A stretch of 64,000 nucleotides of DNA from Taibaiella sp. (GTDB lineage: Bacteria > Bacteroidota > Bacteroidia > Chitinophagales > Chitinophagaceae), in contig JAIOYR010000007.1 of the NCBI GenBank assembly GCA_021740995.1, positions 1 to 64,000 on the forward strand. The letters run 5' to 3'. Positions 1-8,631 of the stretch are shown piece by piece; position 1 is the first letter of the stretch, and each line of letters starts with the position of its first letter. A program made the position numbers and the translations under genes. The notes beneath the pieces are model-generated. The model was given only the letters and a program-made list of their open reading frames with translations. It was not told where the DNA came from and made no database searches.

Positions 1-651
1 GATAATTTTATCCTGTCGAAGGGGCATGCTGCTACGGCATTGTATACTATACTGAACCATCTGGGCGAAATACCGGACGAGACCATGCCGTCTTTTTATA
101 AAGATGCTACTACCTTGCCCGCTCACCCCGCTCCCGGCAAATATGCGGCTATACCGTTTGCTACAGGCTCTCTGGGGCATGGGCTGCCACTGGCAGCAGG
201 TGTCGCAAAAGCGTACAAACTACAGGCATCGGCAGGTATCAGTTATGTACTCATGAGCGATGGCGAAACCAATGAAGGCACTACATGGGAGGCGGCGCAC
301 TTCGCGGTAGCCAACAAATTGGATAACCTGATTGTATTTGTAGACAAAAACGGCTTGCAGGGGTTTGGCAGTACTAAGGATATTCTGGGCGATACAGCAT
401 CTATCCGCCTGTGGGAAACAATAGGATTTGATGTGCTGGAAGCTGACGGGCATAACATAAGTGCACTGCTGAATGCCAGAAACACACTTCTGAGCCGGAA
501 GAACGGTAAACCTAAGCTGGTACTTGCCAGTACGGTAAAGGGTAAGGGTGTGCCTTATATGGAAGACAAAATGGAATGGCACTACCTGCCCATGAATGAT
601 ACATTGTATACAGAGGCAATAGCAAAAATTAAACACGACTACCAACTATAA
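1..651 (+). CDS. Transketolase, N-terminal (ThDP-binding) subunit, 5' partial
   Basis: The reading frame is open to the window's left edge, so the true start lies outside; the TTG at 40 in the ORF track is internal. About 216 residues are visible against roughly 270 for the stand-alone subunit. The ThDP/Mg motif begins at SDGETNEG and ends about 30 residues later at VDKN. It pairs with the C-terminal half encoded next (29-bp gap); the two together would form one transketolase, transferring two-carbon ketol units. The following epimerase, glycosyltransferase and sulfotransferase genes suggest it serves sugar biosynthesis for a surface glycan rather than the central pentose phosphate pathway; that role is inference. 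Confidence 0.9.
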   Translation, partial: DNFILSKGHAATALYTILNHLGEIPDETMPSFYKDATTLPAHPAPGKYAAIPFATGSLGHGLPLAAGVAKAYKLQASAGISYVLMSDGETNEGTTWEAAHFAVANKLDNLIVFVDKNGLQGFGSTKDILGDTASIRLWETIGFDVLEADGHNISALLNARNTLLSRKNGKPKLVLASTVKGKGVPYMEDKMEWHYLPMNDTLYTEAIAKIKHDYQL

Positions 652-680
652 TTCAGTCAATACGCTGCATAGTACCCAAT

Positions 681-1592
681 ATGAGAAAACATTTTTCTAA
701 TTATATAGAACAAATAGCCGTAGCAAACGATGATATAGTATTTATCACCGGAGATCTCGGCTATAATGCGCTCGAAAATCTGGCTGCCAAACTGGGCGAC
801 CGCTTCATCAATGCCGGTGTGGCAGAGCAAAACATGATAGGTATAGCGGCAGGCATGGCTTCCCGTGGTTTTCGGGTTATCTGTTACAGCATAGCACCAT
901 TTGTGGTTTACCGTTGTCTGGAGCAGATTCGCAACGATGTCTGTTTTCATAATCTGCCTGTTTTTATAGTGGGCAATGGTGGCGGTTATGGTTATGGCAT
1001 CATGGGTTCTTCACATCATTGTATCGAGGATATTGCCTGCCTTAGCGGTCTGCCTAATATGACCTGTTATGTACCGGCTTTTCTGGAAGATATGAATGCC
1101 TGTTTGGAGGAAATGTTTGCCCGCCGGGGACCTGCCTACTTCAGAATGGGGGTAGGTAAAAATTTACCTTCTTATATGAGCCTGAGCAGTTTTGGCACAG
1201 CTCAGCAGCCGTCTGCCAATCCTGGACTGACTATTATTGCCCAGAGCCCGGTAGCCAATAATATAGTAGCTGCACTCAGCAACAACACTGCTGCAGATAG
1301 GGCAGAGCTGTTCATATTAAACAGAATGCCGCTGAACACTTTACCTTCCGAAATCAGTGAAAGCATAATGCGTACCCGAAACGTACTTACTATCGAAGAG
1401 CATATAGCTATAGGCGGTTTGGGAAGTGCAGTGGCACTCCATGCCAGCAGGATGGGGCTTCCTATTAATAAATTTATTAGTTTGCACGCCGAAGGGTATC
1501 CCGATGGTCTTTACGGCAGTCAGGCCTACCACCAGCGAATAAGCGGTCTGGACGAAGAAAACATCAACCGCACAATAAATTCTTATTTTTAG
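681..1592 (+). CDS. Transketolase, C-terminal (pyrimidine-binding) subunit
   Basis: 303 residues, the normal length for the C-terminal half of a split transketolase. The pyrimidine domain (about 5-175) carries NAGVAEQNMIGIAAG, in which Glu49 should be the glutamate that activates the ThDP aminopyrimidine ring. GNGGGYGYGIMGSSHH matches the loop before the second half of that domain. The transketolase C domain follows from about 185. The start ATG at 681 is 29 bp after the N-subunit stop, and the next gene begins 6 bp after its stop, so the genes are co-transcribed. A split E1-type dehydrogenase or DXS-like enzyme is less likely because no E2 partner is nearby. Confidence 0.9.
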   Translation: MRKHFSNYIEQIAVANDDIVFITGDLGYNALENLAAKLGDRFINAGVAEQNMIGIAAGMASRGFRVICYSIAPFVVYRCLEQIRNDVCFHNLPVFIVGNGGGYGYGIMGSSHHCIEDIACLSGLPNMTCYVPAFLEDMNACLEEMFARRGPAYFRMGVGKNLPSYMSLSSFGTAQQPSANPGLTIIAQSPVANNIVAALSNNTAADRAELFILNRMPLNTLPSEISESIMRTRNVLTIEEHIAIGGLGSAVALHASRMGLPINKFISLHAEGYPDGLYGSQAYHQRISGLDEENINRTINSYF

Positions 1593-1598
1593 ACCCAT

Positions 1599-2600
1599 AT
1601 GACCGCAAACACAGCACTGGCAGCAACCATAAAAAATCTGGAAGGGCCTATATTCATTTTCGGCGCAGGTGGTTTTATAGGGTTAAACCTGTTTAATGCC
1701 CTCTTTGCACACCGCAATGATGTATACGCTATTACGCAGGACCCCAGAAACAACTGGCGGTTTATTGCCAACAATATCCCTGCCGAAAACATTGTGTCTT
1801 GCGACATAAACGATATTATTATACTGAAGGATACGCTTGGAGCTTACAAACCACGTACTATTTTCAATCTGGCTGCATACGGTGCTTACTCTAAGCAAAA
1901 AGAGTATAAAAAAATATACAATACCAACTTCAACTCTGCGGTCAACATCTTAGAAATGTTGAAAGACGATGGGTTTGCAGCTTATATTCATGCTGGTTCC
2001 AGCTCTGAGTATGGCATGAACAGTGCAGCACCCACCGAGGACGCTACGCTGGTACCCAACAGTCATTATGCGGTATCAAAAGCAGCGTCGTTTTTTGCAG
2101 TCAAATATTATGGGCAGATAGAAAAGTTGCCGGTAGCACATTTGCGGCTCTATTCTGCCTACGGTCCCTGGGAAGAACCGGACAGGCTGATACCTGTAGT
2201 AGTCGCTGCCGCACGTAAGGGAGTTTTTCCACCACTGGTTGACCCCGATATTTCCCGTGACTTCATTTATATAGATGATGTATGCAATTCGTTTATAGAG
2301 GCAGCCTCCAAAATTAATAGTATCAAAGGTGAGGCTTTCAACATAGGCACAGGCACTAAAACCACTATCAGAGATTTATCGGGTATCATCATGCAGCAAT
2401 ATGGTATAGCAAACGCTCCTGCATTTGGCAATATGCCAAACCGCAACTGGGATGTGCAGGACTGGTACTCAAACAGTGAAAAAGCAAATAACATACTGGG
2501 GTGGAAAGCGGAAATAACACTGGAAGACGGGCTTAAGTCTGTAGACCAATGGCAAAAAGACGTTAATTTCGATACCGCTTTCTGGAACTGGAACAAATAA
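1599..2600 (+). CDS. NAD-dependent epimerase/dehydratase (extended SDR)
   Basis: 333 residues with a Rossmann N-terminus: GAGGFIG at 22-28 is the GxxGxxG nucleotide site, SSS at 134-136 supplies the catalytic serine and YAVSK at 157-161 is the YxxxK pair. AYGPWEEPDRLIP and RDFIYIDDV are typical of nucleotide-sugar epimerases and dehydratases. It probably modifies an NDP-sugar for the glycan made by this operon; the exact reaction (4-epimerase, dehydratase or reductase) cannot be told from motifs. It begins 6 bp after the transketolase stop and ends 2 bp before the glycosyltransferase. Confidence 0.88.
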   Translation: MTANTALAATIKNLEGPIFIFGAGGFIGLNLFNALFAHRNDVYAITQDPRNNWRFIANNIPAENIVSCDINDIIILKDTLGAYKPRTIFNLAAYGAYSKQKEYKKIYNTNFNSAVNILEMLKDDGFAAYIHAGSSSEYGMNSAAPTEDATLVPNSHYAVSKAASFFAVKYYGQIEKLPVAHLRLYSAYGPWEEPDRLIPVVVAAARKGVFPPLVDPDISRDFIYIDDVCNSFIEAASKINSIKGEAFNIGTGTKTTIRDLSGIIMQQYGIANAPAFGNMPNRNWDVQDWYSNSEKANNILGWKAEITLEDGLKSVDQWQKDVNFDTAFWNWNK

Positions 2601-2602
2601 TC

Positions 2603-3280
2603 ATGGCTACTACATTTTCAGTTATACTTCCATTGTACAAGCAGGTTGCCCATGCGGAGCACTTATACAATACTTATGTTCAGAATCTGGATACGCTCAC
2701 AGACTCCTGGGAGCTATTGTTCATTGTAAATGGAGTAGATGATGGTGCGGTGGCCAAGCTGAATAGCCTGAATACACGTGCTAATGTGAAGGTGCTTTGG
2801 CTGGAAAAAGGTGGCTGGGGACGGGCCGTTAAGTTTGGTCTGGCACAGGCTACCGGAAAGTACCTATGTTACACAAACTCTGCCCGTACTGAGATTGCAG
2901 ACCTTATACTTATACTGAACTACGCCAAGGTCAATAATGACAATGTGGTAAAAGCTACCCGTATCATCAGAGAGAAAATGATACGCAAAGTAGGTTCTAC
3001 CTTGTACAATCTGCAATGCCGCATATTATACAAGGTGTCTATATGGGATGTAAACGGCACACCAAAAGTAATACCACAGAAAATATATCACGACCTCGAT
3101 ATCTCATCAGACGATGACCTGATAGATGCGGAGATAATGATAAAATGTGCACACAAGGGTGTGCGTATTATAGAGATTCCGGTGGTATCCACTACGCGCA
3201 TCAGTGGCTCCAGCACTACCAATTTTTTATCAGCTTACAAAATGTATGCAGGGCTGCTGCGCTTTAAAAAAATGCTATGA
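2603..3280 (+). CDS. Glycosyltransferase family 2-like protein
   Basis: 225 residues with a GT-A start (SVILPLYKQ, residues 7-15), LLFIVNGVDDG where most family members have VNDGSTD, and a KGGWGRAVKFGLAQATGKYL segment like the nucleotide-binding helix of dolichyl-phosphate-mannose-synthase-like enzymes. The usual DxD metal motif is replaced by TNSARTE, and SDDDLIDAE lies further on. Either another acidic cluster binds the metal or the enzyme is altered. No C-terminal membrane helices are seen, so it is probably cytosolic. It overlaps the next gene by 4 bp. Confidence 0.8.
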   Translation: MATTFSVILPLYKQVAHAEHLYNTYVQNLDTLTDSWELLFIVNGVDDGAVAKLNSLNTRANVKVLWLEKGGWGRAVKFGLAQATGKYLCYTNSARTEIADLILILNYAKVNNDNVVKATRIIREKMIRKVGSTLYNLQCRILYKVSIWDVNGTPKVIPQKIYHDLDISSDDDLIDAEIMIKCAHKGVRIIEIPVVSTTRISGSSTTNFLSAYKMYAGLLRFKKML

Positions 3281-4440
3281 CAAAAGAAGCCTTATGGTCT
3301 AAACAGAATGCTGCTTTACGGCATCCGTCCGAAATTTTCGGTACATCTTTTGAGCAGGCAGGTATCACAGCCAATACGCTGAAGTATAAAGCATCAGCAT
3401 CATTTACAGCACTCCTTCACCGCCTGGGCATTACCCTTATAGTTGGCAGGGAGTATGAAAACATGCTTATTGCACTCAGCTCGTCCGATGGCACAAAACT
3501 CAGGCAGAGCTTTTTTCACCTGCCCCATCCATCAGGTATTGCGGTGGACCACAAAAACAATAGTATGTATGTGGCGGCTACCCGCAACCCCAATCAGATA
3601 ATAGAATTCAGGCTTACAAAAAATCACCTCGACAGGCTAAAGTTTTCAGGAAAACCGGAGCAAAACTTGCTGATGCCCGCCCGCTCCAAGTATTACCCGG
3701 GCGAATATTACTTTCACGATCTGGCTCTGAGCAAAAACAAGCTCTATGCTAACTCTGTAGGTATGAACTGTATCATAGAGGTAGATATGGATAGTCCTAC
3801 ACCTGAAAAGCCATTGTGGTGGCCCACCTGTGTAGACAAAAACGGCACGCCCGATACCCGTGCCAACTATATTCAGCTCAACTCAATAGCCATTGGTGAG
3901 AGCCTCAGCAAATCGTACTTTAGTGCCTCGGGCGCAAAAATATCAGCAAGAAGACCCGGACATGCCAACTATCCGGTAGATAAACAGGGCGTTATCTTCT
4001 CGGGAAAAACCGGCGAAGTAGTTGCTACCGGGCTCACCCGCCCTCACTCTGCCCGCCTGCACAATGGCAAGGTTTGGGTAGCTAACAGTGGATATGGAGA
4101 GGTTGGATACATCGAAAATGGCAAACTAGTGCCTGCTTTCCGGTTTGACGGGTGGACCCGCGGATTGTGCTTTGTAGGAAATATTCTTTTCGCAGGCGTT
4201 TCCAGAGTTTTGCCTCGTTTCCGGCAATATGCCCCGGGTATAAAGTCCTTAAAGCAAACCTGCGCCGTAGTGGCCATAGACACCGAAAAAGGTAATGTAA
4301 TAGGCGAAATACAGTTCCCTTACGGCAACCAGCTTTTCGCTATGGACTATATGTTATCAGCCAATTGTAGCGGTTTTCCCTTCATATCATTAAAAGATAA
4401 TGATATTGATAAAAAAAATTTTTCCATTTCTTTGGTATAA
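3277..4440 (+). CDS. DUF4915 / TIGR03032-like beta-propeller protein
   Basis: 387 residues without a signal peptide. Repeated strand patterns such as GIAVDHKNNSMYVAATRN and RPHSARLHNGKVWVANSGYG, then GWTRGLCFVGNILFAGVSR, match the DUF4915/TIGR03032 family, predicted to be NHL-like beta-propellers. The biochemical role is unknown; members often sit beside glycosyltransferases and sulfotransferases. The start overlaps the GT2 stop by 4 bp (ATGA), indicating translational coupling. The family call rests on remembered motifs. Confidence 0.62.
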   Translation: MTKEALWSKQNAALRHPSEIFGTSFEQAGITANTLKYKASASFTALLHRLGITLIVGREYENMLIALSSSDGTKLRQSFFHLPHPSGIAVDHKNNSMYVAATRNPNQIIEFRLTKNHLDRLKFSGKPEQNLLMPARSKYYPGEYYFHDLALSKNKLYANSVGMNCIIEVDMDSPTPEKPLWWPTCVDKNGTPDTRANYIQLNSIAIGESLSKSYFSASGAKISARRPGHANYPVDKQGVIFSGKTGEVVATGLTRPHSARLHNGKVWVANSGYGEVGYIENGKLVPAFRFDGWTRGLCFVGNILFAGVSRVLPRFRQYAPGIKSLKQTCAVVAIDTEKGNVIGEIQFPYGNQLFAMDYMLSANCSGFPFISLKDNDIDKKNFSISLV

Positions 4441-4445
4441 AAAAT

Positions 4446-4453
4446 TATTTTTG
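4446..4453 (+). promoter_or_regulatory. Putative -7 box (TATTTTTG) for the sulfotransferase gene
   Basis: TATTTTTG matches the Bacteroidota -7 consensus TAnnTTTG. It lies 35 nt before the ATG at 4489. No well-spaced -33 TTTG is visible (one TTTG sits only 11 nt upstream). It may be an internal promoter, since the gap before this gene is the only one in the operon longer than 30 bp. Confidence 0.35.
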
Positions 4454-4488
4454 CGTCTAATTCCAAATATAACATTCCAAATTAAAAG

Positions 4489-5433
4489 ATGAAAAAATCA
4501 GATTATAAGTTCATTATGCTGTCGGCCATGTACGAAAATGGCGGCAATACAACCCATCGCCTGCTCGATGGCCATCCCGAACTGTATGTTTATCCATTCG
4601 AGTCTCAGCCGGGTACTAAGTATGTAAATGACTTCTTGTCGAGCCTTTATCCGCTCAAGTATCGCTGGCCTATTTTCCCGGGTTCTGCTTCTGCCGATGA
4701 GGTTTATGAACTGATAATAGATGAAGAAGGAAAAATCAGAGCAAAAACGCCTTACGTAAGTAAGTTTCGCGATGCGGACATTCAGATGAGCGATAAAGAC
4801 CGTAAAGCAGACTTCCTGAAATTCCTGAAAGGAAAAGAACTTTCAAGAGCCAATATTATGGAGGCCTTTTTCCGTGCTACTTTCACTTCATGGAAAAACT
4901 ACAAACATTCCGGAAAAGAAAAAGCGTATGTTGGCTACAGCCCCATCATTGGTGTTGATGGTGATAAAATAATTAAAGAATACAACGGTCAGGCGCACAT
5001 CTTCCATGTGGTACGTAATCCGTTCTCTGCTTATGCCGATACTAAAAAACGCGCAGTGCCACTATCTATCCCTCACTACATGACCGGATGGGTAAATTGC
5101 CAGTATTTCTCTCTTATGTTTGCTGAGAAATATCCTGATCATTATCACATAATCAAGTTCGACGACCTGCTGAAAGACAAAGTAGGTACACTAACTGATG
5201 TGCTCAAGAAAGTAGGCATAGGTACCAGCAAAACACTTGCTTACCCAAGCTGGCATGGTCAGGAGTTGGAGCAGTTGCTGCCATGGGGTGCTGTAAAAAT
5301 TCCTACGGAAGAAGCTAACCTGAGCACCGGTAAAGAGCTGAGCATGGAAGAAATAAAAGAAATCTACGAAAGAACAAAAACATACATCGACATCTTCAAG
5401 TTTGGTAACTTCTACAAGAAGCTGATCAAGTAA
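4489..5433 (+). CDS. Sulfotransferase-family protein
   Basis: 314 residues. MYENGGNTTHRLLDGHP near the N-terminus fits the 5'-phosphosulfate loop region of PAPS-dependent sulfotransferases, and HVVRNPFSAYADTKKR (about 165-180) fits the 3'-phosphate site with its conserved RxP/N and serine. It likely transfers sulfate to a glycan or glycolipid made by the upstream genes. It is followed by a strong intrinsic terminator, so it closes the operon. The substrate is unknown. Confidence 0.72.
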   Translation: MKKSDYKFIMLSAMYENGGNTTHRLLDGHPELYVYPFESQPGTKYVNDFLSSLYPLKYRWPIFPGSASADEVYELIIDEEGKIRAKTPYVSKFRDADIQMSDKDRKADFLKFLKGKELSRANIMEAFFRATFTSWKNYKHSGKEKAYVGYSPIIGVDGDKIIKEYNGQAHIFHVVRNPFSAYADTKKRAVPLSIPHYMTGWVNCQYFSLMFAEKYPDHYHIIKFDDLLKDKVGTLTDVLKKVGIGTSKTLAYPSWHGQELEQLLPWGAVKIPTEEANLSTGKELSMEEIKEIYERTKTYIDIFKFGNFYKKLIK

Positions 5434-5456
5434 TATTTTGTCAAACCAATAGTACA

Positions 5457-5480
5457 GGGGCTCGCAAGAGCCCCTTTTTT
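5457..5480 (+). terminator. Intrinsic terminator after the glycan operon
   Basis: GGGGCTC-GCAA-GAGCCCC forms a perfect 7-bp stem with a tetraloop, followed by six Ts. It lies 24 bp after the sulfotransferase stop. Confidence 0.9.
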
Positions 5481-5533
5481 GTGTGTCATACTGCGGCGGG
5501 CAAGTTTGCTGCGCACCAAAACTTTTGAAATGA

Positions 5534-5701
5534 CATGAGCAAAGGTCATCGGTAGGAAATGGGGGAATTCCCCTCCTTTTTTAGGAGGGGATGCTGTAAA
5601 AAAGCGAAGTCTTTTTTACAGCTGGGGTGGTAAAGTTACGGGTATGTAATAATACTTGTCATTTGCCGCAGCGACGAATCGTGACATACAAGGTTTATGT
5701 T
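5534..5701. repeat. Dispersed palindromic repeat, copy A
   Basis: This 168-bp intergenic segment is closely matched by copy B at 29876-30046. It contains a first hairpin (CCCCTCC / GGAGGGG) and a second 12-bp stem at 5593-5604 and 5611-5622 with loop CGAAGT, then GGGGTGGTAAA and a shared tail ending GGTTTATGTT. No ORF is shared between the copies. It looks like a REP/MITE-type element of Bacteroidota and fills most of the 350-bp gap before era. Confidence 0.82.
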
Positions 5702-5774
5702 CTTCTGCAAAACCGGAATACAGTTGCTGCAAACCTTCCTTATCCTGTTTGATTGGTATACGCAAGTATTGAAC

Positions 5775-5782
5775 TATTTTTG
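5775..5782 (+). promoter_or_regulatory. -7 box (TATTTTTG) directly before era; leaderless start
   Basis: A perfect TAnnTTTG match ends 4 nt before the ATG at 5787. With this spacing transcription should begin at or within a few bases of the start codon. It also argues against the longer ORF start at 5697. Confidence 0.6.
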
Positions 5783-5786
5783 CCCT

Positions 5787-6674
5787 ATGGCAGGTAGTTA
5801 CAAGGCAGGTTTTGTGAATATATTTGGAGCACCCAATGCGGGCAAGTCCACCTTGCTCAATCTGCTGCTGGGTGAGCGGCTGGTTATCACCTCACCAAAG
5901 GTGCAGACTACCCGTCACCGTATACTGGGCATACTGTCTGAGCCCACCTACCAGATTGTATTTTCAGATACACCGGGCATCATGGAGCCCAAGTACAAGC
6001 TGCACCAGAAAATGATGTCGCAGGTAAAAAGTGCGCTGGAAGATGCTGATGTGGCAATAATGATGCACGATATAGCCCGCCCTATAGAAGAATTTGAAGC
6101 AATAGCCAACAGCCTGAAACTAAAAGTACCTGCACTGCTGCTGCTCAATAAAACAGATACCCTGAAAGATAAGAGCACGCTGGAGCCGCTGATAAAACAA
6201 TACAAGGAAAAATACCCCACATGGCAGGTAATGGCCATATCGGCAAAGAAACAAACCAACACTGATAAAATAATGCCGCTGGTGCTGCAGGCACTGCCGG
6301 AGGGTATGCCCTTCTATCCCGATGACAGTATATCAGACCGCAATGAACGCTTTTTTGTAGCAGAGCTCATAAGGGAGCAGATATATGCGCTATATGAAGA
6401 GGAAATCCCCTACCACGCTGCGGTACTCATTCAGGCCTTTGAAGAGAAGACCACACTCAATGTGATAAAAGCAGACATCATAGTAAGCCGCGAAACCCAG
6501 AAAATGATATTGCTGGGCAAGGGTGGCAGCATGATAAAACAACTGGGTATCAATGCCCGCAAAAACATTGAGGATTTTCTGCAGAAAAAAGTTCATCTCG
6601 AACTCTTTGTAAAGGTGCGCCCAAAGTGGCGCGACAACGAAAACTACCTGCGGGAATATGGGTATAATAATTGA
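5787..6674 (+). CDS. era: GTPase Era, ribosome assembly
   Basis: 295 residues from the chosen ATG. The GTPase domain has GAPNAGKS (14-21), DTPG, NKTD and SAKK (G1, G3, G4, G5), and the C-terminal KH domain carries GKGGSMIKQLG for binding the 3' end of 16S rRNA. Era helps mature the 30S subunit. The track ORF begins 30 codons earlier at 5697, but those residues fit no Era family member and a -7 box sits just before codon 31, so I place the start at 5787. The end overlaps the next gene by 17 bp. Confidence 0.95.
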   Translation: MAGSYKAGFVNIFGAPNAGKSTLLNLLLGERLVITSPKVQTTRHRILGILSEPTYQIVFSDTPGIMEPKYKLHQKMMSQVKSALEDADVAIMMHDIARPIEEFEAIANSLKLKVPALLLLNKTDTLKDKSTLEPLIKQYKEKYPTWQVMAISAKKQTNTDKIMPLVLQALPEGMPFYPDDSISDRNERFFVAELIREQIYALYEEEIPYHAAVLIQAFEEKTTLNVIKADIIVSRETQKMILLGKGGSMIKQLGINARKNIEDFLQKKVHLELFVKVRPKWRDNENYLREYGYNN

Positions 6675-7563
6675 TGACCGCCGTGTTGTTATTCAACCGC
6701 TCAACAAATGCCGGTACAAAGGGAAGGTAGCGGCAATGGACATGCTGCGGCTCGACCTGCTGCACCCCACCATATCGGGCAACAAGTGGTACAAGCTGCG
6801 CCTGAATCTGGGTTATGCTATTGAAAAAGGTTTTAAAACGATAGTTACTTTTGGTGGTGCCTTTTCCAATCATCTTGCTGCAACAGCATTTGCTGCCAGG
6901 CAGTTTGGGCTACAGTCGGTAGGCATTGTGAGGGGCAGTTTCGATACGCTCACACCCACACTGCAGCAGTGCCGTGAGAATGGTATGGAGCTGATTTTTG
7001 TGACCCACGACGATTACCGCAACAAACATCAGCCTGGCTGGGCAGAAAATCTGGTAGCGCACTTCGATGAAATACTGATAATACCCGAAGGTGGTGCCAA
7101 TGAGCGGGGCAGAGCTGGGGCAGGGCTTATAGACCGTTTTGTCAGAAGTTCCTATACGCATGTTGCGCTCTCCGTAGGCACAGGCACTACTCTTGCCGGA
7201 CTACGGCTGAAGCTCAATCCACTACAGCACTTACTCGGCTTTGTACCTATGAAACAGAGTACAGAGCAACGCCAACACATAATCGGCCACCTGCCATCTG
7301 AGCAGCCCGAAAACTGGACGTTATTCAATGATACACGGTTCGGGGGATTCGGTAAGTGGAATGATGAACTGCTGCACTTTATGAACAGCTTTTATGAAGA
7401 CAACAAAATACCGCTGGACATTGTCTACACCTCAAAAATGATGTACAATTTAGAGCAGATGCTCACAGATAATTACTTCTCCACTTTTCATAAAATTCTG
7501 TGCATACATTCTGGCGGGCTTCAGGGAAATGTTTCGGTACAGGAGCAACTAATCTACAAATAG
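6658..7563 (+). CDS. PLP-dependent ACC deaminase / D-cysteine desulfhydrase-like protein
   Basis: 301 residues of the fold-type II PLP family. HPTISGNKWYKLRLN near residue 40 contains the lysine expected to bind PLP, followed by TFGGAFSNHLAATA, the phosphate/substrate loop, and SVGTGTTLAG for the PLP phosphate. Members deaminate 1-aminocyclopropane-1-carboxylate or desulfhydrate D-cysteine; sequence alone does not separate them and D-cysteine desulfhydrase is the commoner activity. The ATG at 6658 lies inside the era 3' end, suggesting translational coupling. Confidence 0.82.
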   Translation: MGIIIDDRRVVIQPLNKCRYKGKVAAMDMLRLDLLHPTISGNKWYKLRLNLGYAIEKGFKTIVTFGGAFSNHLAATAFAARQFGLQSVGIVRGSFDTLTPTLQQCRENGMELIFVTHDDYRNKHQPGWAENLVAHFDEILIIPEGGANERGRAGAGLIDRFVRSSYTHVALSVGTGTTLAGLRLKLNPLQHLLGFVPMKQSTEQRQHIIGHLPSEQPENWTLFNDTRFGGFGKWNDELLHFMNSFYEDNKIPLDIVYTSKMMYNLEQMLTDNYFSTFHKILCIHSGGLQGNVSVQEQLIYK

Positions 7564-7593
7564 CAAACTAAGAAAATGTTCAGGCAACCCTCA

Positions 7594-8406
7594 TCAATGT
7601 ACTCCCGGATACCTCTGGGTAGGCTTATCATTCTCAAACTTACCCTGATACAATAGTTTTCCTTTTTTGCTGTAGCAGCGTCCAAAGCCATTCTTAGCAC
7701 CATCTTTCCAGGCACCCATGTATTTTTTACACCTTGGAGAATATCTTATAGTTACACTTGCTTTGCTTGACGATATGAAGTAGTTGCCATATCCGTCCTT
7801 TACATCATTTTCAAAATGACCATCGTAGCGGTCTCCGTTATTCCAGGTAAATATGCCGTTGCCGCTTTTCTTATCGCCCTTCCATGCGCCTTCATATCGG
7901 GCACCATTTTCATAGTAGTACGTGCCCTTGCCGCTTCTTACATTTTTTTCAAAATGGCCTACATATTTGTCTCCGTTTGCCCAGGAGTAGGTGCCGGAAC
8001 CAGTGCGATTGCTGTTCACATAATCCCCTTCATATTTTTCGCCGTTTATCCATGTGCATATACCCTGGCCATGTAGCTGGTTGTTAAGAAATGTGCCTTC
8101 GTATACATCGCCGTTTTTCCAGTAAAATTTCCCGTTACCATTTTGTGCGCCGTTTTTCCATTCCCCCTCATAACGGTTGCCATTGGCATAATACATAGTA
8201 CCCGTACCGGACATTGTGTCATTTGCCCAGCTACCCACATATCGGTCTCCGGTGGTCCAGGTACACTCACCTTGCCCCGATTTTTTGCCCTGTGCCATAT
8301 CTCCCGTATAGCCATATACCGGCACTACTGCCTTCACTGTGTCCTGGGCCCGGCTACTGCTAAAAGAAGTAACCATCAAAAAAAACAAGAATAATATGCG
8401 CGTCAT
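7594..8406 (-). CDS. Secreted MORN-repeat protein
   Basis: 270 residues with an N-terminal signal peptide (MTRILFLFFLMVTSFSSSRA). The rest is about nine MORN repeats of the form YEGxWxxGxxxGxGxxxxxNG, for example YEGEWKNGAQNGNG. MORN repeats form beta-hairpin rods that bind lipids or proteins; the bacterial role is mostly unknown. It is probably periplasmic or surface-exposed and is a single-gene unit convergent with the PLP enzyme. The + strand ORFs across it are shadows of its repetitive coding sequence. Confidence 0.88.
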   Translation of the reverse strand: MTRILFLFFLMVTSFSSSRAQDTVKAVVPVYGYTGDMAQGKKSGQGECTWTTGDRYVGSWANDTMSGTGTMYYANGNRYEGEWKNGAQNGNGKFYWKNGDVYEGTFLNNQLHGQGICTWINGEKYEGDYVNSNRTGSGTYSWANGDKYVGHFEKNVRSGKGTYYYENGARYEGAWKGDKKSGNGIFTWNNGDRYDGHFENDVKDGYGNYFISSSKASVTIRYSPRCKKYMGAWKDGAKNGFGRCYSKKGKLLYQGKFENDKPTQRYPGVH

Positions 8407-8631
8407 AATTTATAAAATAGCATTTGCCCTTGCCGCTTGCAAGATCTAATCGGCTCGTAAAGTTAGTGAAAATGACCTTACAACTTTTCCTGAGGCGTTT
8501 TTGCCCTTTTTCGGGTCGGTTCCTTGTATACTGTTTTTTAATTAATAGTGATGTTTTTATCAGCCCGATTATAGAATTTAGCTACTTTTTCATATATTGC
8601 GATTCTGTTTATTTATATCAAAAAGTGTTTT

